From: Jiangella anatolica | Lineage (GTDB): Bacteria; Actinomycetota; Actinomycetes; Jiangellales; Jiangellaceae | Length of the DNA stretch: 52,992 bases | Direction: 5' to 3' | Assembly (NCBI RefSeq): GCF_003236295.1 | Contig: NZ_POTW01000041.1 | Span: 1-52,992 of the forward strand | In this document: positions 33,801 to 41,982 of the stretch, in pieces | Layout of the letters: every line of letters starts with the position of its first letter | How positions within the stretch are numbered: the first letter of the stretch is position 1 | Position numbers and translations under genes: made by a program | Notes under the pieces: generated by a model | The model's database searches: none | Seen by the model: only the letters and a program-made list of their open reading frames with translations | What the model was told of the DNA's origin: nothing

Positions 33801-34976
33801 TCACCAGCCGGTGTCGGCGGCGCCGACGGCGGCGCCGGTGGCCAGGAGGTCCGGTGGCAGGACGCGGCCGACGGCGAGCCCGGCGCCTTCGACGCACCGG
33901 CCGTCCGGCTCGTAGGTGAGCGCCGTGCTCACGCTGAGCACGACGCCACGCTGGAGGGCGACGGTGCGCGGCCGGCCGCTGCCGCCGCCGCTGTTGCCGC
34001 GGACGTCGACGATCAGCCGGTCGGACGCGCCCAGCTCGGCGAGTGCGGCGTCCAGGGCGTCCGGGTCGGACCAGGCACGGGTCCGCAGGTAGCCGGTGCC
34101 GGACGGCAGCCGCGACCAGCTCACCGGCGCCGCCTCGACGCCGTCGAGCCAGGCCAGGTCCCCGCCACTCCCGCGCCGGACGGTGACGTGGGCAGCGGTC
34201 GCGCCGGGCACGGTGAGCGCCCTGCGGCCGGCGAACCGCGCCAGGGTCCGCGCCTCGGCGCCGGTCGTGGCCAGCAGCCGCGCCGCGTCGACCGGTGCGC
34301 CACCGACGTCGACCAGGAGATCGCCGGGACGGCGCCGGCCGCCCAGCCGGCGCTCCACCGCGGCACGTGCGCGAGCCTGACGCCGTCGGCGCCGGCCAGC
34401 GCCGTGTACGGGAGCACCCGCCGTGGCCCCGCGGCCCGCACCGACGTGTGCGGGCCGCGCAGCTCCGCCACCCATCGCTGCAGGTCAGCGAGGTCCGCCG
34501 GCTCACGGTGGCGAGCAGAGATCGCCGGCCAGTCCAGGCCGCGCAGCGCGAACGCCGGATACGTCCATCCGATCTCGGCCGCCAGCCGGTCCGCGGCCTC
34601 GGCAGTCGTCGCGGCGGGGCGCGGCGTCAGCACGCCGGCCACGCCGGTGCGGACGGCCGTGCGCAGCAGGCTCAGCGCGGTCCCCGGGTCATCGCCCGCC
34701 GTCACCACGACGACGTCGCCGGCCAGCTCGACGGCGGGCCCGGCCGGCGCTCGGTCTGCCGGCGCCAGGCGGCCAGTTCCGGATGCGGCGCACCGGGCGG
34801 GTCGAGGAACAGCCGCGGCCCGCCGTCGGAGCCGGAGCGGCGCACCCGCACCCGCGCGCCCAGCTCGGCGGCGAACTCCGCCTGCTCGCGGACGACCAGT
34901 TCGGCCAGCTGCTCGTCCCCGCCGGGGGCAACACCAACCAGGCGAGCTCCGCGCCGGCGAAGGGCCGTGGGTCCAT
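33801..34976 (-). pseudogene. S41-like peptidase gene broken by frameshifts
   Basis: Homologous-looking protein runs through three frames. It opens at ATG 34976 with MDPRPFAGAELAWLVLPPAG. After a shift near 34918, at a G run of four, a second frame reads DEQLAELVVREQAEFAAELG. After a shift near 34740, a third frame reads AVELAGDVVVVTAGDD through AISARHREPADLADLQRWV. A shift near 34330-34380 returns to a frame with GDLLVDVGGAPVDAARLLAT and ends with the S41 active-site-like segment LIVDVRGNSGGGSG and stop 33801. Each piece has coding-like composition and the pieces join without gaps. It is either a recent pseudogene or contains indel errors. Divergent from the phosphoesterase by only 17 bp. 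Confidence 0.75.
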
Positions 34977-34993
34977 CGGCCTATTCTCGGGGC
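34977..34993. promoter_or_regulatory. 17-bp bidirectional promoter with overlapping -10 boxes
   Basis: TATTCT (34982-34987) is six nucleotides before ATG 34994 on the plus strand. Read on the minus strand, GAGAAT (34988-34983) is six nucleotides before ATG 34976. Both transcripts would be leaderless and their -35 regions would lie inside the opposite gene. Confidence 0.5.
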
Positions 34994-35755
34994 ATGGTCG
35001 CCTCGGTCGCCGTCCTGTCCGACGTGCACGGGGCGCTGCCCGCGCTCGACGCGGTGCTGGCCGAGCCGGACGTGCGCGCGGCCGAGCGGATCGTGCTGAC
35101 CGGCGACATCGCCGCCGGGCCCATGCCGGTCCAGACGCTGGACCGGCTCGTGTCGCTCGGCGAACGCGTGGTCTGGGTGCGCGGGAACGCCGACCGCGAG
35201 CTGGTCGCCGTCGCCCGAGGCGGGACGTCGGGCATCGACGTATCGGACTGGGCCGGGCGGCAGCTGCGGCCGGATCAGGTCGAGCTGCTGGCGAGCCTGC
35301 CGCACCCGGTCACGCTCGACGTCGACGGGTTCGGGCCGGTGCTCTTCTGCCACGGCACGCCGCGCGACGACGACGAGGTCGTGCTGGTGGACAGCTCGCT
35401 GACGCGCTGGGCCGAGGTGCTGTCCACCGTCCCGGCGGACGTCCGCACGATCGTGTGCGGGCACACGCACATGCCGTTCCTCCGCCTCGTCGACCGCCGG
35501 CTGGTCGTGAACCCGGGCAGCGTCGGCATGCCGTACGGGCAGGCCGGCCCGCACTGGGCGGTGCTGCGCGACGGCGCGGTGACGCTGCGGCGCACCGCCG
35601 CCGACCCGGACGCGCTGGCCGACGCCGTCGTCGCGGCCAGCGACTACCCCGGCGCTGGCGCCTGGGCGGACGAGTATGCGCGCACCGTCCACTCCGACGC
35701 CGAGGCGCTGACGGTGTTCGCGCCGCGGGACGGGCGAGCGCCGGGCCCGCCGTGA
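34994..35755 (+). CDS. Metallophosphoesterase (YfcE/MJ0936-like)
   Basis: 253 aa from ATG 34994. Calcineurin-like fold with the dimetal motifs in order: LSDVHG (D10, H12), TGDIAAG, VRGNADREL, CHGTPRDDDE and CGHTHMP, then NPGSVGMPYG. The last 60 residues form a helical tail (LADAVVAASDYPGAGAWADEY). Likely a phosphodiesterase on nucleotides or similar; the substrate is unknown. Overlaps no neighbour; pepA follows after 52 bp. Confidence 0.92.
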   Translation: MVASVAVLSDVHGALPALDAVLAEPDVRAAERIVLTGDIAAGPMPVQTLDRLVSLGERVVWVRGNADRELVAVARGGTSGIDVSDWAGRQLRPDQVELLASLPHPVTLDVDGFGPVLFCHGTPRDDDEVVLVDSSLTRWAEVLSTVPADVRTIVCGHTHMPFLRLVDRRLVVNPGSVGMPYGQAGPHWAVLRDGAVTLRRTAADPDALADAVVAASDYPGAGAWADEYARTVHSDAEALTVFAPRDGRAPGPP

Positions 35756-35807
35756 CCCGGCGGTAGCATCGGGCGGAATCGACTGAACGAGCGACGTCAG
35801 GAGAACC

Positions 35808-37307
35808 GTGACCAGCATCGCCCTGTCCTCTGCCGCCCCGAACGGCCTCAAGGTCGACGCCGTCGTCGTCGGGGTGGCCCCGGGCGACGACGACGTCGTC
35901 CTGCTGCCGGGCAGCGAATCCCTCGACAAGGCGCTCAAGGGCTCGCTGGCCAAGGTGCTCGGCCAGCTCGGCGCCACGGGGAAGGCCGACGAGGTCACGA
36001 AGCTGCCGGCGATGGGTGCGGCGAAGGCCGGGCTGCTGGTCGCCGTCGGGACGGGGCCGCTGGCCGAGGCCGGCACGCCTGCTCGACACGAGTCGCTGCG
36101 CCGGGCCGCCGGAGCCGCTGCCCGCGCGCTGGCCGGCCAGCCGTCGGCCGCCGTCGCGCTGCCGATCCTGGACGAGCAGGACGCGGCCGCCGTCGTCGAG
36201 GGCCTGCAGCTCGGCGCCTACACGTTCGACCAGTACAAGAGCGGCGACCCGACGACGCCGGTCGGTTCGGTGACGCTGATCGGTCCCGGTGTGAAGGCCA
36301 AGGGCGTCAAGGACGCCGTGGCCCGCGCCGAGACCGTCGCCGCCGCCGTCAACCGGGCCCGCGACTGGGTGAACATGCCGCCGCGCGACCTCACCCCCGC
36401 GACGTTCGCCGAGGCCGCGACGAAGCTGGCCAAGAGCGCCAAGCTCGACGTCGAGGTGCTGGACGAGAAGGCGCTGGCCAAGGGCGGCTACGGCGGCCTG
36501 ATCGGCGTGGGCCAGGGCTCGGCCAACCCGCCCCGGCTGGTCCGCGTCGCCTACCGTCCGTCGCGGGCGAAGAAGCACGTCGCGTTCGTCGGCAAGGGCA
36601 TCACGTTCGACTCCGGCGGCCTGTCGCTCAAGCCGGCCGACAGCATGCCGGAGATGAAGAGCGACATGAGCGGCGCCGCGGCCGTCGTCGCCGCCGTGCA
36701 CGCGATCGCCCAGCTCGGCACGAAGGTCGCCGTCACCGTCTACGCCGCGATGGCCGAGAACATGCCGTCGGGCAGCGCGCAGCGCCCGTCCGACGTCATC
36801 ACGATCTACGGCGGCAAGACCGTCGAGGTGCTCAACACCGACGCCGAGGGCCGGCTGGTGCTGGCCGACGGCATCGTGCGGGCCGGCGAGGACGAGCCCG
36901 ACCTCATCGTCGACGTCGCGACGCTGACCGGCGCCGCCATCGTCGCCCTGGGCAAGCGGGTCTCCGGCGTCATGGCCAACGACGAGGAACTGGGCGCGGC
37001 CGTGCAGGACGCCGCCGGGCGGACGGGCGAGGCGATGTGGCCGCTGCCGCTGCCGGTCGAGCTGCGCGAGAAGCTGGACTCCCCCGTCGCCGACATCGCC
37101 AACATCGGCGACCGCTGGGGCGGCGCGCTGCAGGCCGGGCTGTTCCTGCAGGAGTTCGTCGCCGACGGCATCGGCTGGGCGCACCTCGACATCGCCGGGC
37201 CGGCGTTCAGCGACAAGGCGTTCGGCTACACCCCGAAGGGCGGCACCGGCGCCGCCGTCCGCACGCTGGTCCAGCTCGTGGAGGATGTCGCCGACGGCCG
37301 CATCTGA
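35808..37307 (+). CDS. pepA: Leucyl aminopeptidase (M17)
   Basis: 499 aa from GTG 35808 with AGGAG upstream; a TAGCAT hexamer (35764-35769) is a plausible -10. Di-zinc exopeptidase that removes N-terminal residues. The C-terminal catalytic domain has VGKGITFDSGGLSLKP with metal ligands, KSDMSGAAAVV, and NTDAEGRLVLAD from residue 343, the M17 signature. The N-terminal domain (1-170) is Ala-rich and less conserved. Length normal. Convergent with a 107-aa gene. Confidence 0.95.
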   Translation: MTSIALSSAAPNGLKVDAVVVGVAPGDDDVVLLPGSESLDKALKGSLAKVLGQLGATGKADEVTKLPAMGAAKAGLLVAVGTGPLAEAGTPARHESLRRAAGAAARALAGQPSAAVALPILDEQDAAAVVEGLQLGAYTFDQYKSGDPTTPVGSVTLIGPGVKAKGVKDAVARAETVAAAVNRARDWVNMPPRDLTPATFAEAATKLAKSAKLDVEVLDEKALAKGGYGGLIGVGQGSANPPRLVRVAYRPSRAKKHVAFVGKGITFDSGGLSLKPADSMPEMKSDMSGAAAVVAAVHAIAQLGTKVAVTVYAAMAENMPSGSAQRPSDVITIYGGKTVEVLNTDAEGRLVLADGIVRAGEDEPDLIVDVATLTGAAIVALGKRVSGVMANDEELGAAVQDAAGRTGEAMWPLPLPVELREKLDSPVADIANIGDRWGGALQAGLFLQEFVADGIGWAHLDIAGPAFSDKAFGYTPKGGTGAAVRTLVQLVEDVADGRI

Positions 37308-37338
37308 CGGTCCGGCTCCGGGACGGCGGTCGCAGCGC

Positions 37339-37662
37339 TCAGGCGCCGCGGCCGCCGTTCTTGCGGTTCCAGTCGCGCATGCGCTGCGGATAGCCGACCA
37401 CCTGCGCGTCGTAGGCCGGGATGCCCAGCTTGCGGGCCAGCGCGTGCGCCGCGGCGGCGTCGCGGACCCGGCGCCGGGTCCACTCCCCGTCGTGGGCGAC
37501 GAAGACGACGGTGGTGGCGGTCATGGTCGTCGGCGGCTCGACGAACGCCTCGACGCCGCGGCGGGACCGGGCGAACTCCTCGAGGTGCTTGACGTCGGCG
37601 GAGTCGGCAGCGCGGTCCAAGCTGCCGTCGGCGCTCTTCCGCCGTCGCCGGAACAACCCCAT
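37339..37662 (-). CDS. Conserved small basic protein, unknown function
   Basis: 107 aa from ATG 37662, with GGAGG eight nucleotides upstream. Starts MGLFRRRRKSADGSLD, followed by HLEEFARSRRGVEAFVEPPT and TTVVFVAHDGEWTRRRV, then AAAHALARKLGIPAYDAQVVGYPQ and a basic, Asn-rich end. This is a conserved actinobacterial hypothetical, sometimes labelled oxidoreductase without evidence. It has no membrane helix. It converges on pepA and is divergent from lpdA. Confidence 0.8.
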   Translation of the reverse strand: MGLFRRRRKSADGSLDRAADSADVKHLEEFARSRRGVEAFVEPPTTMTATTVVFVAHDGEWTRRRVRDAAAAHALARKLGIPAYDAQVVGYPQRMRDWNRKNGGRGA

Positions 37663-37814
37663 CGTCGTGACCTCCGAGTCCGTTCTCGCCTGGTGGAAAC
37701 CTGACACTACCTGCTCACAGTGCAACGTCCCGGTCCGGTGAATGGTGTCGGAACAGCGAATGGAAGGATGCTGTTGGACGTCTCGAGACAACGACGACAT
37801 CGAGGAGCACCATC

Positions 37815-39197
37815 GTGGCCGACACCGCCGGTTTCGACGTCATCATCCTGGGCGGCGGGAGTGGCGGCTATGCCGCGGCGTTCCGCGCTGCCGAGCTGGG
37901 GATGAGCGTCGCGCTGATCGAGAAGGACAAGGTCGGCGGCACCTGCCTGCACTACGGCTGCATCCCGACCAAGGCGCTGCTGCACGCCGCCGAGGTCGCC
38001 GACCAGTCGCGCGAGAGCGAGCAGTTCGGCGTCAAGACCTCCTTCGAGGGCATCGACATGGCCGGCGTGAACTCCTACAAGGACGGCATCGTCGCCCGGC
38101 TGTACAAGGGCCTGCAGGGCCTGGTCAAGGCCAACAAGGTCACGCTGATCGAGGGCGAGGGCAAGCTCGTCGCGCCGAACGCCGTCGAGGTCGGCGGCAC
38201 CCGCTACGAGGGCCGCAACATCGTCCTGGCGACGGGGTCCCGGTCCCGCTCGCTGCCGGGCCTGGAGATCGACGGCACGCACGTGATCAGCAGCTACGAG
38301 GCGCTGACGCTGGACCGCGTGCCCGCGTCGGCGGTCGTGCTGGGCGGTGGCGTCATCGGCGTCGAGTTCGCCAGCGTGTGGCGCTCGTTCGGCGCCGACG
38401 TCACCATCGTCGAGGCGCTGCCCCGGCTGGTGCCGGCCGAGGACGAGGCGTCGTCGAAGGTGGTCGAGCGGACGTTCCGCAAGCGCGGCATCGGCTTCAA
38501 GACCGGCGTGCGGTTCGCCGGCGTCGAGAAGCGCGACGGCGGCGTCACCGTGTCGCTGGAGAACGGCGAGACCATCGACGCCGAGGTGCTGCTGGTCGCG
38601 GTCGGACGCGGCCCGGTCACCGAGGGCCTGGGCTACGAGGAGAACGGCGTCACGCTGGACCGCGGCTTCGTCACCACCGACGAGCGGCTGCGCACGTCGG
38701 TGCCGAACGTCTACGCCGTCGGCGACATCGTCCCCGGCCTGCAGCTGGCGCACCGCGGCTTCGCGCACGGCATCTTCGTCGCCGAGCAGATCGCCGGGCT
38801 CAACCCGGTCCCCGTCGAGGACGCCGGCATCCCCCGCGTCACCTACTGCGACCCCGAGGTCGCCTCCGTCGGGCTCACCGAGGCGCAGGCCAAGGAGCGG
38901 CTGGGCGAGGACAAGGTCGAGTCGCTGGAGTACAACCTGGCCGGCAACGGCAAGAGCCAGATCCTCAGGACGCAGGGCTTCGCCAAGCTCGTGCGCGAGA
39001 AGGACGGCCCGGTCATCGGCGTGCACCTGGTGGGCGCGCGGGTCGGCGAGCTGATCGCCGAGGCGCAGCTGATCTACAACTGGGAGGCGCTGCCCGACGA
39101 GGTGGCCCAGCTCATCCACCCGCACCCCACGCAGAGCGAGGCGCTGGGCGAGGCGCACCTGGCGCTGGCGGGCAAGCCGTTGCACGTCCACGGCTGA
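37815..39197 (+). CDS. lpdA: Dihydrolipoyl dehydrogenase (E3)
   Basis: 460 aa from GTG 37815, with GAGGAG upstream. FAD and NAD-dependent flavoprotein that reoxidises dihydrolipoyl groups. The FAD fold starts VIILGGGSGGYAAAFRAAEL. The redox disulfide is GGTCLHYGCIPTKALLH. The NAD-binding GGGVIGVEFASVW follows, and the active-site base HPHPTQSEALGEAH is at the C-terminus. Precedes sucB on the same strand and shares it as partner in the 2-oxoacid dehydrogenase complexes. Confidence 0.97.
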   Translation: MADTAGFDVIILGGGSGGYAAAFRAAELGMSVALIEKDKVGGTCLHYGCIPTKALLHAAEVADQSRESEQFGVKTSFEGIDMAGVNSYKDGIVARLYKGLQGLVKANKVTLIEGEGKLVAPNAVEVGGTRYEGRNIVLATGSRSRSLPGLEIDGTHVISSYEALTLDRVPASAVVLGGGVIGVEFASVWRSFGADVTIVEALPRLVPAEDEASSKVVERTFRKRGIGFKTGVRFAGVEKRDGGVTVSLENGETIDAEVLLVAVGRGPVTEGLGYEENGVTLDRGFVTTDERLRTSVPNVYAVGDIVPGLQLAHRGFAHGIFVAEQIAGLNPVPVEDAGIPRVTYCDPEVASVGLTEAQAKERLGEDKVESLEYNLAGNGKSQILRTQGFAKLVREKDGPVIGVHLVGARVGELIAEAQLIYNWEALPDEVAQLIHPHPTQSEALGEAHLALAGKPLHVHG

Positions 39198-39266
39198 CCT
39201 GCCGGGGCATAAGCTTGCCTCGGCCTTGTAGCGACGGACCGTACGTAGCACTCGAGAGGACAGACG

Positions 39267-41087
39267 ATGGCAACCTCCGTCACCTTGCCCGCACTCGGCG
39301 AGAGCGTCACCGAGGGCACAGTGACCCGCTGGCTCAAGCAGCCGGGTGACACGGTCGCCGTCGACGAGCCGCTCCTGGAGATCTCCACCGACAAGGTCGA
39401 CACCGAGATCCCGTCGCCGGTCGCCGGCACGCTGCTGGAGATCAAGGTCGCCGAGGACGAGACCGTCGAGGTCGGCGCCGAGCTGGCGATCGTCGGCGAG
39501 GCGGGCGAGTCCGCGGGCGACGGCGGCCAGGCGGCCCCGGCCGAGGAGGCTGCCGCCGACGAGGCTGCGCCGGCCGAGCCGGAGGCTCCGGCCGCGGAAG
39601 AGGCTCCGGCCGAGGAGCCGGCGCCCGCCGAGGAGCCCGCGCCGGCCGCCGAGGAGCCGGAGCCGGCGCCCGCGGCCGCGGCCGCGTCGAGCAACGGCGC
39701 GAGCGGTGAGAGCACCGAGGTCACGCTGCCCGCGCTGGGCGAGAGCGTCACCGAGGGCACGGTCACCCGCTGGCTCAAGCAGCCGGGTGACACGGTCGCC
39801 GTCGACGAGCCGCTGCTGGAGATCTCCACCGACAAGGTCGACACCGAGATCCCGTCGCCGGTCGCCGGCACGCTGCTGGAGATCAAGGTCGCCGAGGACG
39901 AGACCGTCGAGGTCGGCGCGGTGCTCGCGCTGGTCGGCGCCGAGGGCGCCGCGCCGGCGCAGCAGCAGGCGCCGGCCCAGGAGGCGCCCGCGCAGGAGGC
40001 CCCGGCCGCGACGCCGCCGGCGCCCGCCCCTGACCCCGTCCCGCAGGCGCCGCAGACCGCGGGTCCGCAGGCGACCGCCACCCAGGCCCCGCCGGCGCCC
40101 GCTCCGGCCCAGGCTCCGGCCGCCGCGCCGTCGGGCAACGGGACGCCGTACGTCACCCCGCTGGTCCGCAAGCTCGCCGCCGAGCACGGCGTCGACCTGA
40201 GCTCCGTCGAGGGCACCGGCATCGGCGGCCGGGTCCGCAAGCAGGACGTCCTCGCCGCCGCCGAGGCCGCGAAGGCCGCCGCCGCGCAGCCGGTCCCGTC
40301 GGCCCAGCCCGCTCCGGCCGCCGCCGCGAAGGCCGAGGCGCCCGAGTCGGCCGAGCCATCGCCGCTGCGGGGTACCACCGAGAAGCTGACCCGCATGCGC
40401 AAGGTCATCGCCAAGCGCGTGCACGAGTCGCTGCAGGAGACCGCCCAGCTCACCAGCGTCGTCGAGATCGACATCACGACGCTGGCACGCCTCCGCGACC
40501 GGGTGAAGGCCGACTTCGCCCAGCGCGAGGGCGTGAAGCTGTCGTTCCTGCCGTTCTTCGCCAAGGCCGCGGTCGAGGCGCTCAAGCAGCACCCGAAGAT
40601 CAACGCGTCGATCGACGTCGAGAAGGGCGAGGTCACCTACCACGACCGCGAGAACCTCGTCATCGCCGTCGACACCGAGGCCGGGCTGCTGGTGCCGGTG
40701 GTCAAGGACGCCGGCGACCTCAACATCGCCGGGCTGGCCCGCAAGATCGCCGAGGTGGCCGAGAAGGCGCGCACCGGCAAGCTGACGCCGGACGAGATCA
40801 CCGGCGGCACGTTCACGCTGACCAACACCGGCAGCCGGGGCGCGCTGTTCGACACGCCGATCTTCTTCCAGCCGCAGGTCGCGATCCTGGGCACCGGCGC
40901 GGTCGTCAAGCGGCCGATGGTCATCGACGACCCGAACCTGGGCGAGACCATCGCCGTGCGGCACATGGTGTACTTCGCGCTCAGCTACGACCACCGGCTG
41001 GTGGACGGCGCCGACGCGGCCCGGTTCCTCACCACGGTGAAGAAGCGGCTCGAGGGCGGGCGGTTCGAGGCCGACCTGGGTCTCTGA
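39267..41087 (+). CDS. sucB: Dihydrolipoamide acyltransferase (E2) with two lipoyl domains
   Basis: 606 aa from ATG 39267; GAGAGGA upstream. Two lipoyl domains (lysines about K43 and K190 in ISTDKVDTE) are joined by long Ala/Pro/Glu linkers. A peripheral subunit-binding domain begins near residue 293 ([20 protein letters not shown]). The catalytic acyltransferase domain runs from about 375 to the end with [12 protein letters not shown] (H576). In actinobacteria this E2 serves the pyruvate and possibly the 2-oxoglutarate complex, so dlaT is an alternative name. The two lipoyl domains are nearly identical at DNA level. It needs LipA/LipB. Confidence 0.95.
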   Translation: MATSVTLPALGESVTEGTVTRWLKQPGDTVAVDEPLLEISTDKVDTEIPSPVAGTLLEIKVAEDETVEVGAELAIVGEAGESAGDGGQAAPAEEAAADEAAPAEPEAPAAEEAPAEEPAPAEEPAPAAEEPEPAPAAAAASSNGASGESTEVTLPALGESVTEGTVTRWLKQPGDTVAVDEPLLEISTDKVDTEIPSPVAGTLLEIKVAEDETVEVGAVLALVGAEGAAPAQQQAPAQEAPAQEAPAATPPAPAPDPVPQAPQTAGPQATATQAPPAPAPAQAPAAAPSGNGTPYVTPLVRKLAAEHGVDLSSVEGTGIGGRVRKQDVLAAAEAAKAAAAQPVPSAQPAPAAAAKAEAPESAEPSPLRGTTEKLTRMRKVIAKRVHESLQETAQLTSVVEIDITTLARLRDRVKADFAQREGVKLSFLPFFAKAAVEALKQHPKINASIDVEKGEVTYHDRENLVIAVDTEAGLLVPVVKDAGDLNIAGLARKIAEVAEKARTGKLTPDEITGGTFTLTNTGSRGALFDTPIFFQPQVAILGTGAVVKRPMVIDDPNLGETIAVRHMVYFALSYDHRLVDGADAARFLTTVKKRLEGGRFEADLGL

Positions 41088-41091
41088 CCCG

Positions 41092-41982
41092 GTGCTGGTC
41101 GCGGTCTCCGGCTCCAGCGGGTTCGTCGGCACAGCGCTGGTCGCCGGGCTGACGGCCGCCGGCCACGACGTCGTGCGGCTGGTCCGGCACCGGCCGGCCG
41201 CCGCGAACGAGGCGCAGTGGGACCCCGAGCAGGGCGTGGTCCCGCTCGCCCGCCTCGCCGGCGTCGAGGCCGTCGTGCACCTGGGCGGCGTCAGCGTCGG
41301 CGCGCACCGCTGGACCCGCAAGTTCAAGCGGCAGCTGCACCAGAGCCGGATCCGCTCGACGACGGTGCTCGCGTCCGCACTGACCGGGCTAGCCGCCCGG
41401 CCGCGCGTGTTCGTCTGCGCGTCGGCGATGGGCTACTACGGCCCCGACCGCGGCCGCGAGCTGCTGGACGAGGAGTCCGGCCCCGGCGACGGCTTCCTCG
41501 CCGGGCTGTGCCAGGACTGGGAACAGGCCGCCGCCCCCGCGAAGGCCGCCGACATCGCCGTCTGCCACACCCGCTTCGGCTTCGTGATCGGGCCGGACGG
41601 CGGCGCGCTGAAGCCGCTGCTGCCGCTGTTCCGGCTGGGGCTCGGCGGGCACTTCGGCAACGGTGAGCAGTTCTGGAGCGTCATCTCGCTGCACGACACG
41701 GTCCGGGCGCTGCGGTTCCTCATCGAGCAGCACGGCAGCGTCGGCCCCTACAACGTCACCTCGCCCGAACCGGTCTCCAACGGCGAGTTCAGCCGGGTGC
41801 TGGCCGCGGAGCTGCACCGGCCGCGGCTGCTGCCGGTGCCGGGGTTCGCGCTCCAGCTCGCCGTCGGGCAGGCGTCGGAGGAGCTGCTCGGCAGCCTGCG
41901 GATCGTGCCCGCCCGGCTGGCCGAGGCCGGCTTCGAGTTCGACCACCCGGACGCGCGGGCGATCATCCGGGCCGCTCTTTAG
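41092..41982 (+). CDS. TIGR01777-family SDR epimerase
   Basis: 296 aa from GTG 41092, four bp after the sucB stop, so it is probably co-transcribed. Rossmann start VAVSGSSGFVGTALVAGLTAAGH; family segments VVHLGGVSVGAHRWTRKFK, MGYYGPDRGRELLDEESG and WSVISLHDTVRALRFLIEQ. The C-terminal DUF1731-like part ends LLGSLRIVPARLAEAGFEFDHP. The same gene sits next to lipoate genes in many actinobacteria; the substrate is unknown. Its stop overlaps the stop of the convergent pseudokinase gene by the four bases TTAG. Confidence 0.92.
   Translation: MLVAVSGSSGFVGTALVAGLTAAGHDVVRLVRHRPAAANEAQWDPEQGVVPLARLAGVEAVVHLGGVSVGAHRWTRKFKRQLHQSRIRSTTVLASALTGLAARPRVFVCASAMGYYGPDRGRELLDEESGPGDGFLAGLCQDWEQAAAPAKAADIAVCHTRFGFVIGPDGGALKPLLPLFRLGLGGHFGNGEQFWSVISLHDTVRALRFLIEQHGSVGPYNVTSPEPVSNGEFSRVLAAELHRPRLLPVPGFALQLAVGQASEELLGSLRIVPARLAEAGFEFDHPDARAIIRAAL

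Noticed and set aside
37707-41327. 1206-codon minus-strand ORF covering lpdA and sucB
   Set aside because: It is the antisense of two certain genes; the composition (Asp/Arg/His/Gln-rich with no motifs) is the usual shadow in GC-rich DNA.
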